From positions 1 to 55,858 of the forward strand of contig JBMNSJ010000008.1 of NCBI GenBank assembly GCA_050945135.1: a DNA stretch of 55,858 nucleotides, given 5' to 3'. The stretch is from WRIS01 sp050945135. Lineage in GTDB: Bacteria > Actinomycetota > Coriobacteriia > Coriobacteriales > Eggerthellaceae. The notes under the pieces are model-generated. The model saw only the letters and a list, made by a program, of their open reading frames with translations, searched no databases and was not told the DNA's origin. Of this stretch, positions 25,780 through 34,266 are shown one piece after another. Position numbers and translations under genes: made by a program. How positions within the stretch are numbered: the first letter of the stretch is position 1; every line of letters starts with the position of its first letter.

Positions 25780-26904
25780 ATGGATTTATCGATTTTCACA
25801 ACACCAGAGGCATGGATTTCCCTTATTGCTCTGATTTTTCTCGAGATAGTGCTTGGTATCGACAATCTTGTTTTTATTTCGATCACAACAAATCGTTTGC
25901 CTGAAGAAAAACGACATTTGGGAAGAAAACTTGGTCTAGCGGGTGCTTTGGTTATGAGGATTCTTTTCCTCTCACTAGCTTTCGTTCTTATTCACTTGAC
26001 CAACCCCTTATTCACCTTAGAGTTTGGCTCGTATAGTCACGGTATATCCGTAAGCGATATCGTATTACTTGCAGGTGGTGCGTACCTTATCTATAAGGGT
26101 ATAGTTGAGCTGCGTGATGTCTTACAGTTAACTGAACCTAAGGCAGAACGTAGCCAGGAACACAAAAAGCTTCATCAGATAGCGATGCCCCAAGCTATCG
26201 CTACAATCATGATTATGGATATCGTTTTCTCGATTGACTCAGTCATTACGGCTGTGGCCCTTGCAGACCATCTTATTATCATGATAATTGCCGTAATGCT
26301 TGCGGTATTTTTAATGATGTTATTCATCGACCCTATTGCAGATTTCATTGATCGACATCCAGAAATGAAGATTTTGGCACTCGTTTTTATTTCGACTATT
26401 GGTGTTTTGTTGGTTCTCGAAAGCCTCGGACTCCATACAGGAATAGAAATGATGGGGATATCATTTGAAAAACTGATGGTTTACTTTGCGATGATATTTG
26501 CATTTGTTCTCGAGCTTATTCAGATGGCGTACAACCGAAATTACAATAAGTGGCGCAAAGAAATCTGGAAAACCGAAACGGCAGAACAGGTTAATCGGGT
26601 GCGTGAAGAAATGATTGAAAATTTGAAGGCGGAAAAAAAGCATCAAGAAGAACAAGCTGCGGCGGGAATGCCCGAACCAGCACCTGGGTCTATTCCTAAT
26701 ATTACTCCGGTATTTATTGGCTCGAATGTCTATATTATGATGCCGGTTGAAGGAGAGGATACGGCTTCGTTTAAGGATATGATCCAAAATGCAGCAATAA
26801 GCCAAGGCAGGTTTTTGGAGCAACCAATAGAAATTGATCAAAAAGATGTTGAGGTAAGCGACAAAACATCTGACTCAGACTCAAAGACTGCAGAATCCGA
26901 GTAA
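25780..26904 (+). CDS. TerC-family membrane protein, probable Mn2+ exporter
   Basis: The 374-residue protein has the TerC fold: LEIVLGIDNLVFISI in the first helices and IMDIVFSIDSVITAVAL in the second repeat, where the paired acidic IDN and IDS residues form the metal path. About seven to eight helices are followed by a long charged cytoplasmic tail (from about 265) ending in a run of S, D and E. The ATG at 25780 follows AAAGAGG and fits homologues. Control by a yybP-ykoY riboswitch upstream indicates manganese export, as for Alx and YkoY; this link is inferred. It is a single-gene unit convergent with the lipid kinase gene. Confidence 0.9.
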   Translation: MDLSIFTTPEAWISLIALIFLEIVLGIDNLVFISITTNRLPEEKRHLGRKLGLAGALVMRILFLSLAFVLIHLTNPLFTLEFGSYSHGISVSDIVLLAGGAYLIYKGIVELRDVLQLTEPKAERSQEHKKLHQIAMPQAIATIMIMDIVFSIDSVITAVALADHLIIMIIAVMLAVFLMMLFIDPIADFIDRHPEMKILALVFISTIGVLLVLESLGLHTGIEMMGISFEKLMVYFAMIFAFVLELIQMAYNRNYNKWRKEIWKTETAEQVNRVREEMIENLKAEKKHQEEQAAAGMPEPAPGSIPNITPVFIGSNVYIMMPVEGEDTASFKDMIQNAAISQGRFLEQPIEIDQKDVEVSDKTSDSDSKTAESE

Positions 26905-26916
26905 AACGTATTTTGG

Positions 26917-27822
26917 CTAATTGAAGTTTTTAAAGCCCTCTTCCGAAAGGATGAAGCGCGTAGCACCTTTGAGAATGCGCGCTTTAAAAGGAGTCGTAAG
27001 CTGGGTTGGCTCTCCATCGTATTGAATATTCATGGGTGGATCAGCAATTACTTCGATGTCGTGAGCTCGGAAGGTTTCCAAAGCATCTCCACGCTCTGCG
27101 AACTCCCCGCCACGATCGAGTAGGCCCGCAATGAGGGCAGGTATCAACTCAAAAGCGTTTTGAGCCTTGAGGATTACCACATCAAGCTTCCCGTCACGCG
27201 GTTCGTTGTCGTGCATAATTGCGATGTCGTATTGAATTTTTGCAAAGTTGACCATAAGAACACCGAGGCCTTCACTCTCAACAATCTCTCCATCGAGCTT
27301 AAGAGTGAATTTTGACGTTTGAGGCATGGCATTTGTAACCGCTGCAGAAAAGTAAGCAATTGGTCCAAGAAGTTTTTTTGAAGGAACGGCATTCTTCATA
27401 ATGACAGCGTCGTATCCTGCGCCAGCGATGATGTCAAAACCAAAGGTTTGACCATCCACTTCCAATTCTCCCATGTCAAAGTCAAGAGTTCGCATTTCTC
27501 GCGCAAGCTTAGCGAGTGCATGTGTTTCCATGGGGGAGGCGAGATTTAGCGCTAGAAGGTTAGACGTGCCTGCAGGAAAGGGGAGAATCGGAATTCCCGA
27601 ATTGCGAAGCTGGTAGCTAACGGTGGTTACCGTACCATCACCTCCGCTTGCAACTACGGCATCAAAATCACCGGCATCATCAAGCATCGTCTTAATGTCT
27701 GTCTCGCCATTAGTCGAACGAATGCATATCTCATCGCCATCTGTGACAAACGACCGAATGAAATCATAGATTGCTCCTTCGCCATAACCTGAAGCAATGT
27801 TATTGATGATAAGTAATTTCAC
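26917..27822 (-). CDS. diacylglycerol/lipid kinase family protein
   Basis: The 301-residue protein has the DAGK catalytic domain: NNIASGYGEG near the start, the nucleotide loop VVASGGDGTVTTV, and FPAGTSNLLALNL, the usual PxGTxNDxA region. The C-terminal beta domain includes GAGYDAVIMKN and QYDGEPTQLTTPF. Members such as DgkB and YegS phosphorylate diacylglycerol or related lipids at the inner face of the membrane; the exact lipid is unknown. The GTG start follows AAAGGAG. It diverges from rnd, with 62 bases between. Confidence 0.88.
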   Translation of the reverse strand: MKLLIINNIASGYGEGAIYDFIRSFVTDGDEICIRSTNGETDIKTMLDDAGDFDAVVASGGDGTVTTVSYQLRNSGIPILPFPAGTSNLLALNLASPMETHALAKLAREMRTLDFDMGELEVDGQTFGFDIIAGAGYDAVIMKNAVPSKKLLGPIAYFSAAVTNAMPQTSKFTLKLDGEIVESEGLGVLMVNFAKIQYDIAIMHDNEPRDGKLDVVILKAQNAFELIPALIAGLLDRGGEFAERGDALETFRAHDIEVIADPPMNIQYDGEPTQLTTPFKARILKGATRFILSEEGFKNFN

Positions 27823-27884
27823 GGAACTCCTTTCTGCTATTATGATAATACTATAAGAACCTCGACTAATCTGAAGGAATACCC

Positions 27885-29054
27885 GTGTTCATAGCAAGCC
27901 AAGAAAAGCTTGAGGAATTCGTTTCGCGAGCTCAAAATTCGAGCGTCCTTGCCATTGATACAGAATTCCTTCGTGAGAAAACATATTATGCTCGCTTATG
28001 CCTCATCCAGGTGTGCATAGATGATGAGACTGTGGTGATAGACCCTTTTGCTGTACGTGATTTATCGGTGCTTAAGCCTTTGCTGCTTAACGAAGCTATC
28101 GTAAAACTTTTTCATGCAGCTTCCCAGGATCTCGAGATAATCTATCGCGAACTTGGAGTTTTGCCTCGTCCAATATTTGACACGCAAATAGCAGCTACGG
28201 TGATGGGATATTCTCAACAGGTCGGTTATGCGGCTCTCGTAAGTTCAGAATGCGATGTGCAACTGCGTAAGCTCGAATCGTTTACCGATTGGTCTCAAAG
28301 GCCTCTTTCTGATTCTCAATTAAAGTACGCAGCCGACGACGTTGTTTATCTTCCTAAGATATATAGAAAAATGAAAGCAGCTCTTGAAAAGAAGGGTCGA
28401 CTGCAGTGGCTTGACGAAGATTTCAAGAATCTTTCGAATCCAGCAAAGTATGAACATGATGAGCGCGAGAGGTTCAGGAGGCTCAAGCGGGTATCTCAGC
28501 TTTCTCGAAAACAACTCTCTGCGGCGCGTGAAGTTACTGCTTGGCGCGAACTTGAGGCACAACGAAGAGACATTCCACGAAAATGGGTCATTACCGACGA
28601 GCAGATTGTGGAAATGTGCAAACGGGAAGCACGCTCGCTCGACGATTTGTTCATGGTACGTGGGCTTCGTGATCGCCTCTCCACCAAAGATGCTCGCACT
28701 ATATTAGGCCTAATAAAGACAGGAATAAAGCTTCCTAAAGAGGAGTGGCCTGAGCTTGATCGGAATAAAAAGAATGAGCCTAATGTTGATACTGAAATTG
28801 ACTTAATGACGGCAATAGCTCGAGTCCGCTCAAAAGAATACGATATTGCGCTTCAAACTTTGGCGCCTCATGACGAGCTTGCAAGACTCGCTCGCGGATA
28901 CCGCAAAGAGGTGTTATTGCTTCACGGATGGAGAAAAGCGCTGCTGGGAGATGAACTTTTGCGTTTGCTTGATGGTGATATTTGCCTTCGGCTCAATAAG
29001 GGGCGGCTTGAGGTTGAGGAAACTTCGCAGACATCCGATGTAGATTCTAAGTAA
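27885..29054 (+). CDS. rnd: ribonuclease D
   Basis: RNase D is a 3'-5' exoribonuclease that trims tRNA precursors. The DEDD residues are visible: AIDTEF (D25, E27), HAASQDLEII and YAADDVVYL with the DEDDy tyrosine. An HRDC domain lies at about residues 215-290, and a further helical part follows to residue 389, about the length of E. coli Rnd. The GTG start follows GAAGGAA. A TATTAT-type -10 lies in the AT-rich gap shared with the divergent lipid kinase gene. Confidence 0.92.
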   Translation: MFIASQEKLEEFVSRAQNSSVLAIDTEFLREKTYYARLCLIQVCIDDETVVIDPFAVRDLSVLKPLLLNEAIVKLFHAASQDLEIIYRELGVLPRPIFDTQIAATVMGYSQQVGYAALVSSECDVQLRKLESFTDWSQRPLSDSQLKYAADDVVYLPKIYRKMKAALEKKGRLQWLDEDFKNLSNPAKYEHDERERFRRLKRVSQLSRKQLSAAREVTAWRELEAQRRDIPRKWVITDEQIVEMCKREARSLDDLFMVRGLRDRLSTKDARTILGLIKTGIKLPKEEWPELDRNKKNEPNVDTEIDLMTAIARVRSKEYDIALQTLAPHDELARLARGYRKEVLLLHGWRKALLGDELLRLLDGDICLRLNKGRLEVEETSQTSDVDSK

Positions 29055-29068
29055 AGCGACAGTTTGTA

Positions 29069-29074
29069 TATAAT
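29069..29074 (+). promoter_or_regulatory. -10 box of YugP-type protease gene
   Basis: A perfect TATAAT lies 43 bases before the ATG at 29117. The -35 region is not conserved. Confidence 0.45.
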
Positions 29075-29116
29075 AGAGCAAACACTAGTTCGTATTGGCA
29101 TTGAGGAGTTTACACA

Positions 29117-29776
29117 ATGGGCATGGGTTATCTTGGTTTAATCGTTATAACGCTTATTATCGGTCTTGGCGCTTCGGCATACGTAAATTCCAAGCTGAAA
29201 AAGTATAGTAAGGTGCCTATTTCAACTGGGCTTACAGGCGCACAAGCGGCTCGTAAGATGCTTGATCACTATGGTATAAGCAACGTTGCTGTTCAGCAGG
29301 GCAGAGCTGGACAAGATTTTTATGATCCACGCTCGAAATCTATCACCTTGGATCCGGATGTTTACAATGGCGTCAGCATTACAGCAACAGCTACAGCTTG
29401 TCATGAAGCTGGTCATGCCTATCAGCATGCCCAAGAATATGCTCCGCTAAAAATTAGAAGCGCTATTGTTCCTGTGGTCAATATCGCCTCTAATGCCTGG
29501 ATGTTTCTTCTTATTGGTGGAATCATGTTTAACATTGTTGGCCTCATCGATGCAGCAATCGTAATGTATGCCTTTGCAGTTGTGTTCCAGATAGTTACTC
29601 TACCGGTAGAATTCAATGCTAGTAGCCGCGCCATGACATATATGAACGAAACAGGAATCTTGCAAGCCGAGCAGGGGGGCGCATTCTCGGTACTTCGTGC
29701 TTGCGCATTAACCTATGTTGCCGCAGCCCTCACTTCAATCCTGCAGCTTCTCTGGTTACTCGGTCAGAGAAACTAG
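29117..29776 (+). CDS. YugP-type membrane zinc metallopeptidase
   Basis: The 219-residue membrane protein carries the zinc motif HEAGH (96-100) in ATACHEAGHAYQHA. Its upstream segment FYDPRSKSITLDPDVYNG is typical of the family. An N-terminal helix (about 5-21) and two or three hydrophobic segments after the active site place it in the membrane. The third zinc ligand is probably in the EFNASSRA region. The biological role of the family is not well established. TTGAGGAG precedes the ATG. It overlaps no gene and is followed after 16 bases by xseA. Confidence 0.9.
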   Translation: MGMGYLGLIVITLIIGLGASAYVNSKLKKYSKVPISTGLTGAQAARKMLDHYGISNVAVQQGRAGQDFYDPRSKSITLDPDVYNGVSITATATACHEAGHAYQHAQEYAPLKIRSAIVPVVNIASNAWMFLLIGGIMFNIVGLIDAAIVMYAFAVVFQIVTLPVEFNASSRAMTYMNETGILQAEQGGAFSVLRACALTYVAAALTSILQLLWLLGQRN

Positions 29777-29792
29777 GCATATCGGATTCTTT

Positions 29793-31094
29793 GTGCAAGC
29801 AAAAGAAACAAACTCAGAATTATTATCAGTCTCATCAGCACTGGCTCTGGCAAAAAATGCTCTCGAGTCCTTTACCGTAAAACTTGTGGGTGAGGTATCA
29901 GAGCTTAATAATAAGCCAGGCTACAAGGCAGTCTATTTTACGGTTAAAGACGACAAGGCTAGCCTGCCTTGCATGATGTGGCTCAATCGCTACAATGCTA
30001 CCGGCATTGAGATGAAAGTAGGCATGCTTGTTGAAATAACAGGTCGCTTTACTCTCTATGCGGCCAAAGGTCGAATGAACTTTGATGCTTTCGATATTGC
30101 CATAGCCGGTGAGGGAAACCTTCGTCTTCAGGTTGCAAACCTTGCAAAACGCCTTGAAAGCGAAGGGCTCATGAGCCCTGATAGAAAGCAAGCCATACCT
30201 CAGTTCCCCGAGACTATCGGCATTGTAACTTCGCCACGAGGCGCAGCTGTTCACGACGTTCTTCGTACTTTGAGACGAAGGTTTCCATTGAGCAAAGTGA
30301 AGCTAGCTGGAGTACCGGTTGAGGGCGATAAAGCTGCGGCGGGCATAGCAGAAGCTCTCCAATGCATAGAATCTTCAGGCTGCGAGCTCGTTTTGCTTGT
30401 GCGCGGTGGTGGGTCTTTTGAAGACCTCATGCCTTTTAATGATGAGGCACTTGCGCGCGTCATCTCCAGCTTGCGTATACCGGTCATCACCGGTATTGGA
30501 CATGAGCCAGATACTTCTATAGCCGATATGGTTGCTGATTTTCGCGCTTCTACCCCCACGGCAGCAGCCGAGGCTGCTACACCTTCTCCTGATGCATTAA
30601 TCTCATTTCTTAATTCTCGAAAAGACACCATGCAGCATCACGTGAGTAGACGTTTGGAAAGAAGTATGAATCTGATAGATCAGATCGAAAATCGGCCTAT
30701 ATTTAAAGATGTCAACATGCTTTTTGCACAAGATGCCCTCAGTATCGATTCGCTTGAAGATCGCTTACGACGAGCGATTCCTATTAATCTTAAAAGGGAT
30801 AATCAAGCTCTCGAGTTGTCAAATGCGCGCATGCAAACTATCGGGCGTACGCTCAATGATCGTTTTTCGGCAGAGCTCTCTTTTGCGGCCTCGCGCATGC
30901 ACGACCTTTCGCCTCTTACGGTTCTGTCGCGAGGATATGCAATTGCCAAAAACGACGAAGGCCTTGTTTTGAGGTCACCAAATCAAGTTGCCCTCGACGA
31001 AAAAATAAGTGTAAGCCTTGGTGAGGGCACTTTGTTTTGTCGAGTAGAAGGTAAAGAAGACGCTGAGTATATTTCTATGGAGGAGCACGAATGA
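29793..31094 (+). CDS. xseA: exodeoxyribonuclease VII large subunit
   Basis: Exonuclease VII degrades single-stranded DNA from both ends; XseA is the catalytic subunit. From the GTG at 29793 the protein has 433 residues. It has an OB-fold at about 10-105 (VKLVGEVSELNNKPGYKAVY), then the catalytic core with IGIVTSPRGAAVHDVL, LVRGGGSFEDLMPFNDE and VITGIGHEPDTSIADMVAD, and a C-terminal helical region. The GTG is chosen because the gene before it ends at 29776 and homologues begin around SSALALAK. There is no good ribosome site, so coupling to the upstream gene is likely. It overlaps xseB by four bases (ATGA). Confidence 0.92.
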   Translation: MQAKETNSELLSVSSALALAKNALESFTVKLVGEVSELNNKPGYKAVYFTVKDDKASLPCMMWLNRYNATGIEMKVGMLVEITGRFTLYAAKGRMNFDAFDIAIAGEGNLRLQVANLAKRLESEGLMSPDRKQAIPQFPETIGIVTSPRGAAVHDVLRTLRRRFPLSKVKLAGVPVEGDKAAAGIAEALQCIESSGCELVLLVRGGGSFEDLMPFNDEALARVISSLRIPVITGIGHEPDTSIADMVADFRASTPTAAAEAATPSPDALISFLNSRKDTMQHHVSRRLERSMNLIDQIENRPIFKDVNMLFAQDALSIDSLEDRLRRAIPINLKRDNQALELSNARMQTIGRTLNDRFSAELSFAASRMHDLSPLTVLSRGYAIAKNDEGLVLRSPNQVALDEKISVSLGEGTLFCRVEGKEDAEYISMEEHE

Positions 31095-31342
31095 ATGAAT
31101 CCTTAAAACCTATCGAAGAATTGAGCTTTCGCGAAGCAATGGCAGAGATAGATGCAATTGTAGGAGTACTCGAGAGCAATAGTCTTGAGTTGGAAGAAAG
31201 CCTCAAAAGCTATGAGAGGGGAGTCGCATTGCTTTCTGCGCTGCGTATGCGTCTTGACAACGCACAGCAGAAGGTAGACACGCTGATGGGCGAGCTCGTT
31301 CATGATACCGACGACGTCCGAACCGATAGTACGCTTTCGTAA
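31091..31342 (+). CDS. xseB: exodeoxyribonuclease VII small subunit
   Basis: The 83-residue helical protein has the XseB pattern: LSFREAMAEIDAIV, then LESNSLELEESLKSYERGV and a leucine-rich second helix. Several copies coat the XseA coiled coil. It starts in the ATGA overlap with xseA, so the two are translationally coupled. Confidence 0.93.
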   Translation: MNESLKPIEELSFREAMAEIDAIVGVLESNSLELEESLKSYERGVALLSALRMRLDNAQQKVDTLMGELVHDTDDVRTDSTLS

Positions 31343-31364
31343 TATACGTAGAAAGGTCCAAACT

Positions 31365-31709
31365 ATGCATGATTGTCTTTTCTGTAAAATTATCGCAGGT
31401 GAAATACCTTCGAATAAGGTTTACGAGGACGAAAGAGTTCTTGTTTTCCGCGATGTAAACCCTCAGATGCCCGTACATGATTTGATTGTTCCTAAAAAGC
31501 ATTACGCACATATTGGAGATGGACTTTCTGATGATGACATGGGTTATCTCTTTAATACTGCGAAAAAAGTGGCTGAAATTGAAGGCATCAAGGATTCTGG
31601 GTATCGCGTAATCGTCAATACTGGAGACGATGCAGACCAAACAGTTCATCATCTTCATGTGCATGTTCTCGGTGGTGCAGCAATGAATTTTGGTCCTTTC
31701 GAAAGGTAG
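31365..31709 (+). CDS. HIT-family nucleotide hydrolase
   Basis: The 114-residue protein has the histidine triad HHLHVHVLGG near its end, where the middle histidine attacks the phosphoramidate, and the N-terminal CLFCKIIAGEIPS with one zinc-type CxxC. Relatives split adenosine 5'-phosphoramidate and similar nucleotide conjugates (Hint type). AGAAAGG precedes the ATG at 31365. It follows xseB after 22 bases and may be on the same transcript. Confidence 0.92.
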   Translation: MHDCLFCKIIAGEIPSNKVYEDERVLVFRDVNPQMPVHDLIVPKKHYAHIGDGLSDDDMGYLFNTAKKVAEIEGIKDSGYRVIVNTGDDADQTVHHLHVHVLGGAAMNFGPFER

Positions 31710-31799
31710 CCTCAATAGAGTGTATGCGCCCATGCCGTTTGCCGAAGAGAACTTCTCTATGGATTGTCATACTTATCAAAGGCTCTAAACTAGACGCTT

Positions 31800-31805
31800 T
31801 ATACA
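31800..31805 (+). promoter_or_regulatory. -10 box of ackA
   Basis: TATACA about 35 bases before the TTG start implies transcription from near 31812. This excludes the in-frame ATG at 31810 as start codon. Confidence 0.4.
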
Positions 31806-31839
31806 AGATATGGTCCACAGATTTGTTCAGGGGGCGCAA

Positions 31840-33033
31840 TTGGAAGTACTCGTAATTAACGCCGGATCCTCTTCTCTCAAGTATCAGCTTCTTAATGCAA
31901 AAACTCAGAAGGTGATTGCAAAGGGTGTTTGTGAGCGCGTTGAATCAAATGATTCATTCCACAAATTCGGTCTTAACGATGAATACATCGAAGAAGTACC
32001 GATGAGAGACCACGGAGAGGCTCTCTCCGTTCTAAGTAAGGCACTCACAAGTGGGCCCATGAAAGCTATGGATTCTCTGGCAGAAATCGAAGCAGTTGGT
32101 CATCGTGTTGTGCAGGGTGGGAAATACTATCCTAAATCAGTTTTGCTAACCGAAGAGGTTATCGAGAAGATTGAAGAACTTGCCACCTTAGCTCCATTGC
32201 ATAATCCACCTGCATTAACCGGCATTCGTGCATGCCGTCATTTCATGCCTGATACCCCTATGGTCGCTGTATTTGATACGAGCTTCTTTCAAACGCTGGA
32301 TGCGAAGACTTTCCTCTATCCATTGCCTTATGAACTCTACGAAAATCACAGTATTCGTAAGTATGGTGCTCATGGCACTTCACATCGATATGTATCTGAG
32401 CGTGCAGCAGACGTCATGAGAATTCCTTATAGTGAGGCTCGTGTGATAACTCTTCACTTAGGGAATGGCTGTTCTGCCTCAGCTATCAAAGAGGGTATCG
32501 CAGTTGATACTTCAATGGGATTAACGCCTCTAGATGGCCTGATGATGGGTACACGATGCGGTGCAATTGATCCTGCTATCGTGCCTTTTGTAATGGATCT
32601 CGAAAACCTTAGCACCGACGAGGTTAACAACCTCATGAACAAGAAATCAGGTTTATTGGGTATTTCTGGCGTAAGTAACGATTTGCGTAGTGTGCAAGAG
32701 GCTGCCGAAGAAGGCAATGAACGAGCGCAGCTTGCTATAGAGATGTATGCCAATTCGGTAAAGAAATATATCGGTATCTATATGGCTGTTTTAGGCGGAA
32801 TAGATGGCATTGTATTTACCGCAGGCATTGGCGAAAACTCTGCAATGATGCGCGAGAAGGTTGTTGAGGGTCTCGAAGAGCTCGGTATTGTTCTCGATAA
32901 AGAAAAGAATGCAAAACGAGGTGGAGAAAGAATTATCTCGGCAGATAATTCTCCCGTGAAAATCATGGTTATTCCCACAAATGAGGAATACATGATAGCT
33001 CGCGACACCTACGAAATTGTAGCTGGTCTCTAG
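31840..33033 (+). CDS. ackA: acetate kinase
   Basis: It makes ATP and acetate from acetyl phosphate and ADP, the energy-yielding last step of fermentation. The 397-residue protein starts MEVLVINAGSSSLKYQLL, the adenosine/phosphate signature. It continues with VGHRVVQGG, ALVHNPP-like LAPLHNPPALTG, FDTSFFQTL and HLGNGCSASAI, and ends with FTAGIGENS. The TTG at 31840 is preferred: AGGGGG lies just before it and the upstream ATG has no ribosome site. It is convergent with pta, not in an operon with it. Confidence 0.96.
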   Translation: MEVLVINAGSSSLKYQLLNAKTQKVIAKGVCERVESNDSFHKFGLNDEYIEEVPMRDHGEALSVLSKALTSGPMKAMDSLAEIEAVGHRVVQGGKYYPKSVLLTEEVIEKIEELATLAPLHNPPALTGIRACRHFMPDTPMVAVFDTSFFQTLDAKTFLYPLPYELYENHSIRKYGAHGTSHRYVSERAADVMRIPYSEARVITLHLGNGCSASAIKEGIAVDTSMGLTPLDGLMMGTRCGAIDPAIVPFVMDLENLSTDEVNNLMNKKSGLLGISGVSNDLRSVQEAAEEGNERAQLAIEMYANSVKKYIGIYMAVLGGIDGIVFTAGIGENSAMMREKVVEGLEELGIVLDKEKNAKRGGERIISADNSPVKIMVIPTNEEYMIARDTYEIVAGL

Positions 33034-33081
33034 TTCTATTTGCTGCGCCTGTTACCTTCATAAGACAGTCTATGAACTAAA

Positions 33082-33117
33082 AAATCCCCTCTGATTGATT
33101 GCGATCAGAGGGGATTT
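33082..33117. terminator. bidirectional terminator between ackA and pta
   Basis: A 14-bp perfect stem: AAATCCCCTCTGAT (33082-33095) with ATCAGAGGGGATTT (33104-33117). It has A-rich sequence on the left and TTT on the right, so it can end transcription from both convergent genes. Confidence 0.9.
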
Positions 33118-33142
33118 AGTGTTTAGCTTAATGATTGAAGCA

Positions 33143-34138
33143 TTAGGCTTTGCGCGCCTGTGATTGAACGCAGGTGATTCCGATAACACCAATGATGTCA
33201 TCGGCGGTACAGCCACGTGAAAGATCGTTAACGGGAGCGGCAATGCCTTGCGTGATAGGACCGTAAGCCTCTGCATTGGCCAGGCGCTGTACAAGCTTAT
33301 AGCCAATATTGCCCGCATCAAGGTCGGGGAATACCAAGACATTTGCCTTACCGGCAACAGGCGAATCAGGGGCTTTGGAGTTTCCTACCGAAGGCACAAT
33401 AGCGGCATCAAGCTGCAGCTCGCCATCAAGGGCAAGTTCCGGTGCAAGTTCTTTAGCAATCTTTGTTGCCTCAACAACTTTTGCCGAGTCATCATTTTTC
33501 GCAGAGCCATAGGTTGAATGAGAAAGCATCGCAACCACGGGTTCGGTCTGAACAAGAATATCCCAGGATTTTGAGGAGCTAACAGCAATATGAGCGAGCT
33601 TTTCTGCATCAGGCTGCACTTCAAGGCCAGAGTCTGCAAAGATAAAGATACCGTCGTCGCCATAGTCGCAGTTGGGGACAACCATAACAAAAAACGCACT
33701 TACGAGCTTCACGCCAGGAGCGGTTTTGAGAATCTGAAGGCAAGGACGCAAAACATCACCAGTTGCGTGACAGGCACCAGCAACCATGCCATCAGCAAGG
33801 CCAGCCTTTACCATGAGTACGCCGTAGAACAAAACGTCGCTCACGAGTTCTTCAGCTTGTTCTTTAGTCATACCTTTTTCTTTACGAATATCAAAGAGAA
33901 GATCAGCTAGTTCGCCGCGGTTTTCGGCAGTTTTCGGGTCAACAATTCGTGCACCAGTTAAGTCGTAGGAGCTATTTTCAATAGTTGCAACATCACCCAA
34001 GATGATGAGGTTAGCAATGTCTTGTTTTAGAATGCTTTCTGCGGCTTCGAGTGTACGAACATCGTCTCCTTCGGGGAGGACAATTGTTTGTTTGTCTGCT
34101 TTGGCTCGAGACAAAATGGAGTCGAGAAATGAGCTCAT
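33143..34138 (-). CDS. pta: phosphate acetyltransferase
   Basis: It converts acetyl-CoA and phosphate to acetyl phosphate, the substrate of AckA. The 331-residue protein is the short, single-domain form. Seen are the N-terminal TIVLPEGDDVRTLEAA, GLADGMVAGACHAT, the CoA/phosphate region ELQLDAAIVPSVGNSKAP, KANVLVFPDLDAGNIGYKL, and near the end GPITQGIAAPVNDLSRGC. GAAAGGA precedes the ATG. It faces ackA across a shared terminator and diverges from glf. Confidence 0.96.
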   Translation of the reverse strand: MSSFLDSILSRAKADKQTIVLPEGDDVRTLEAAESILKQDIANLIILGDVATIENSSYDLTGARIVDPKTAENRGELADLLFDIRKEKGMTKEQAEELVSDVLFYGVLMVKAGLADGMVAGACHATGDVLRPCLQILKTAPGVKLVSAFFVMVVPNCDYGDDGIFIFADSGLEVQPDAEKLAHIAVSSSKSWDILVQTEPVVAMLSHSTYGSAKNDDSAKVVEATKIAKELAPELALDGELQLDAAIVPSVGNSKAPDSPVAGKANVLVFPDLDAGNIGYKLVQRLANAEAYGPITQGIAAPVNDLSRGCTADDIIGVIGITCVQSQARKA

Positions 34139-34266
34139 GTAACGATCCTTTCTGAGGAATTATCTGCTTTATATGATAATCGTCTCGAGGCATAGCTCGA
34201 ACGGTAAAATGATTCGCGGTATATTATTGAGGATAATTGACATAAACTAGTATGGAGATACGAACC

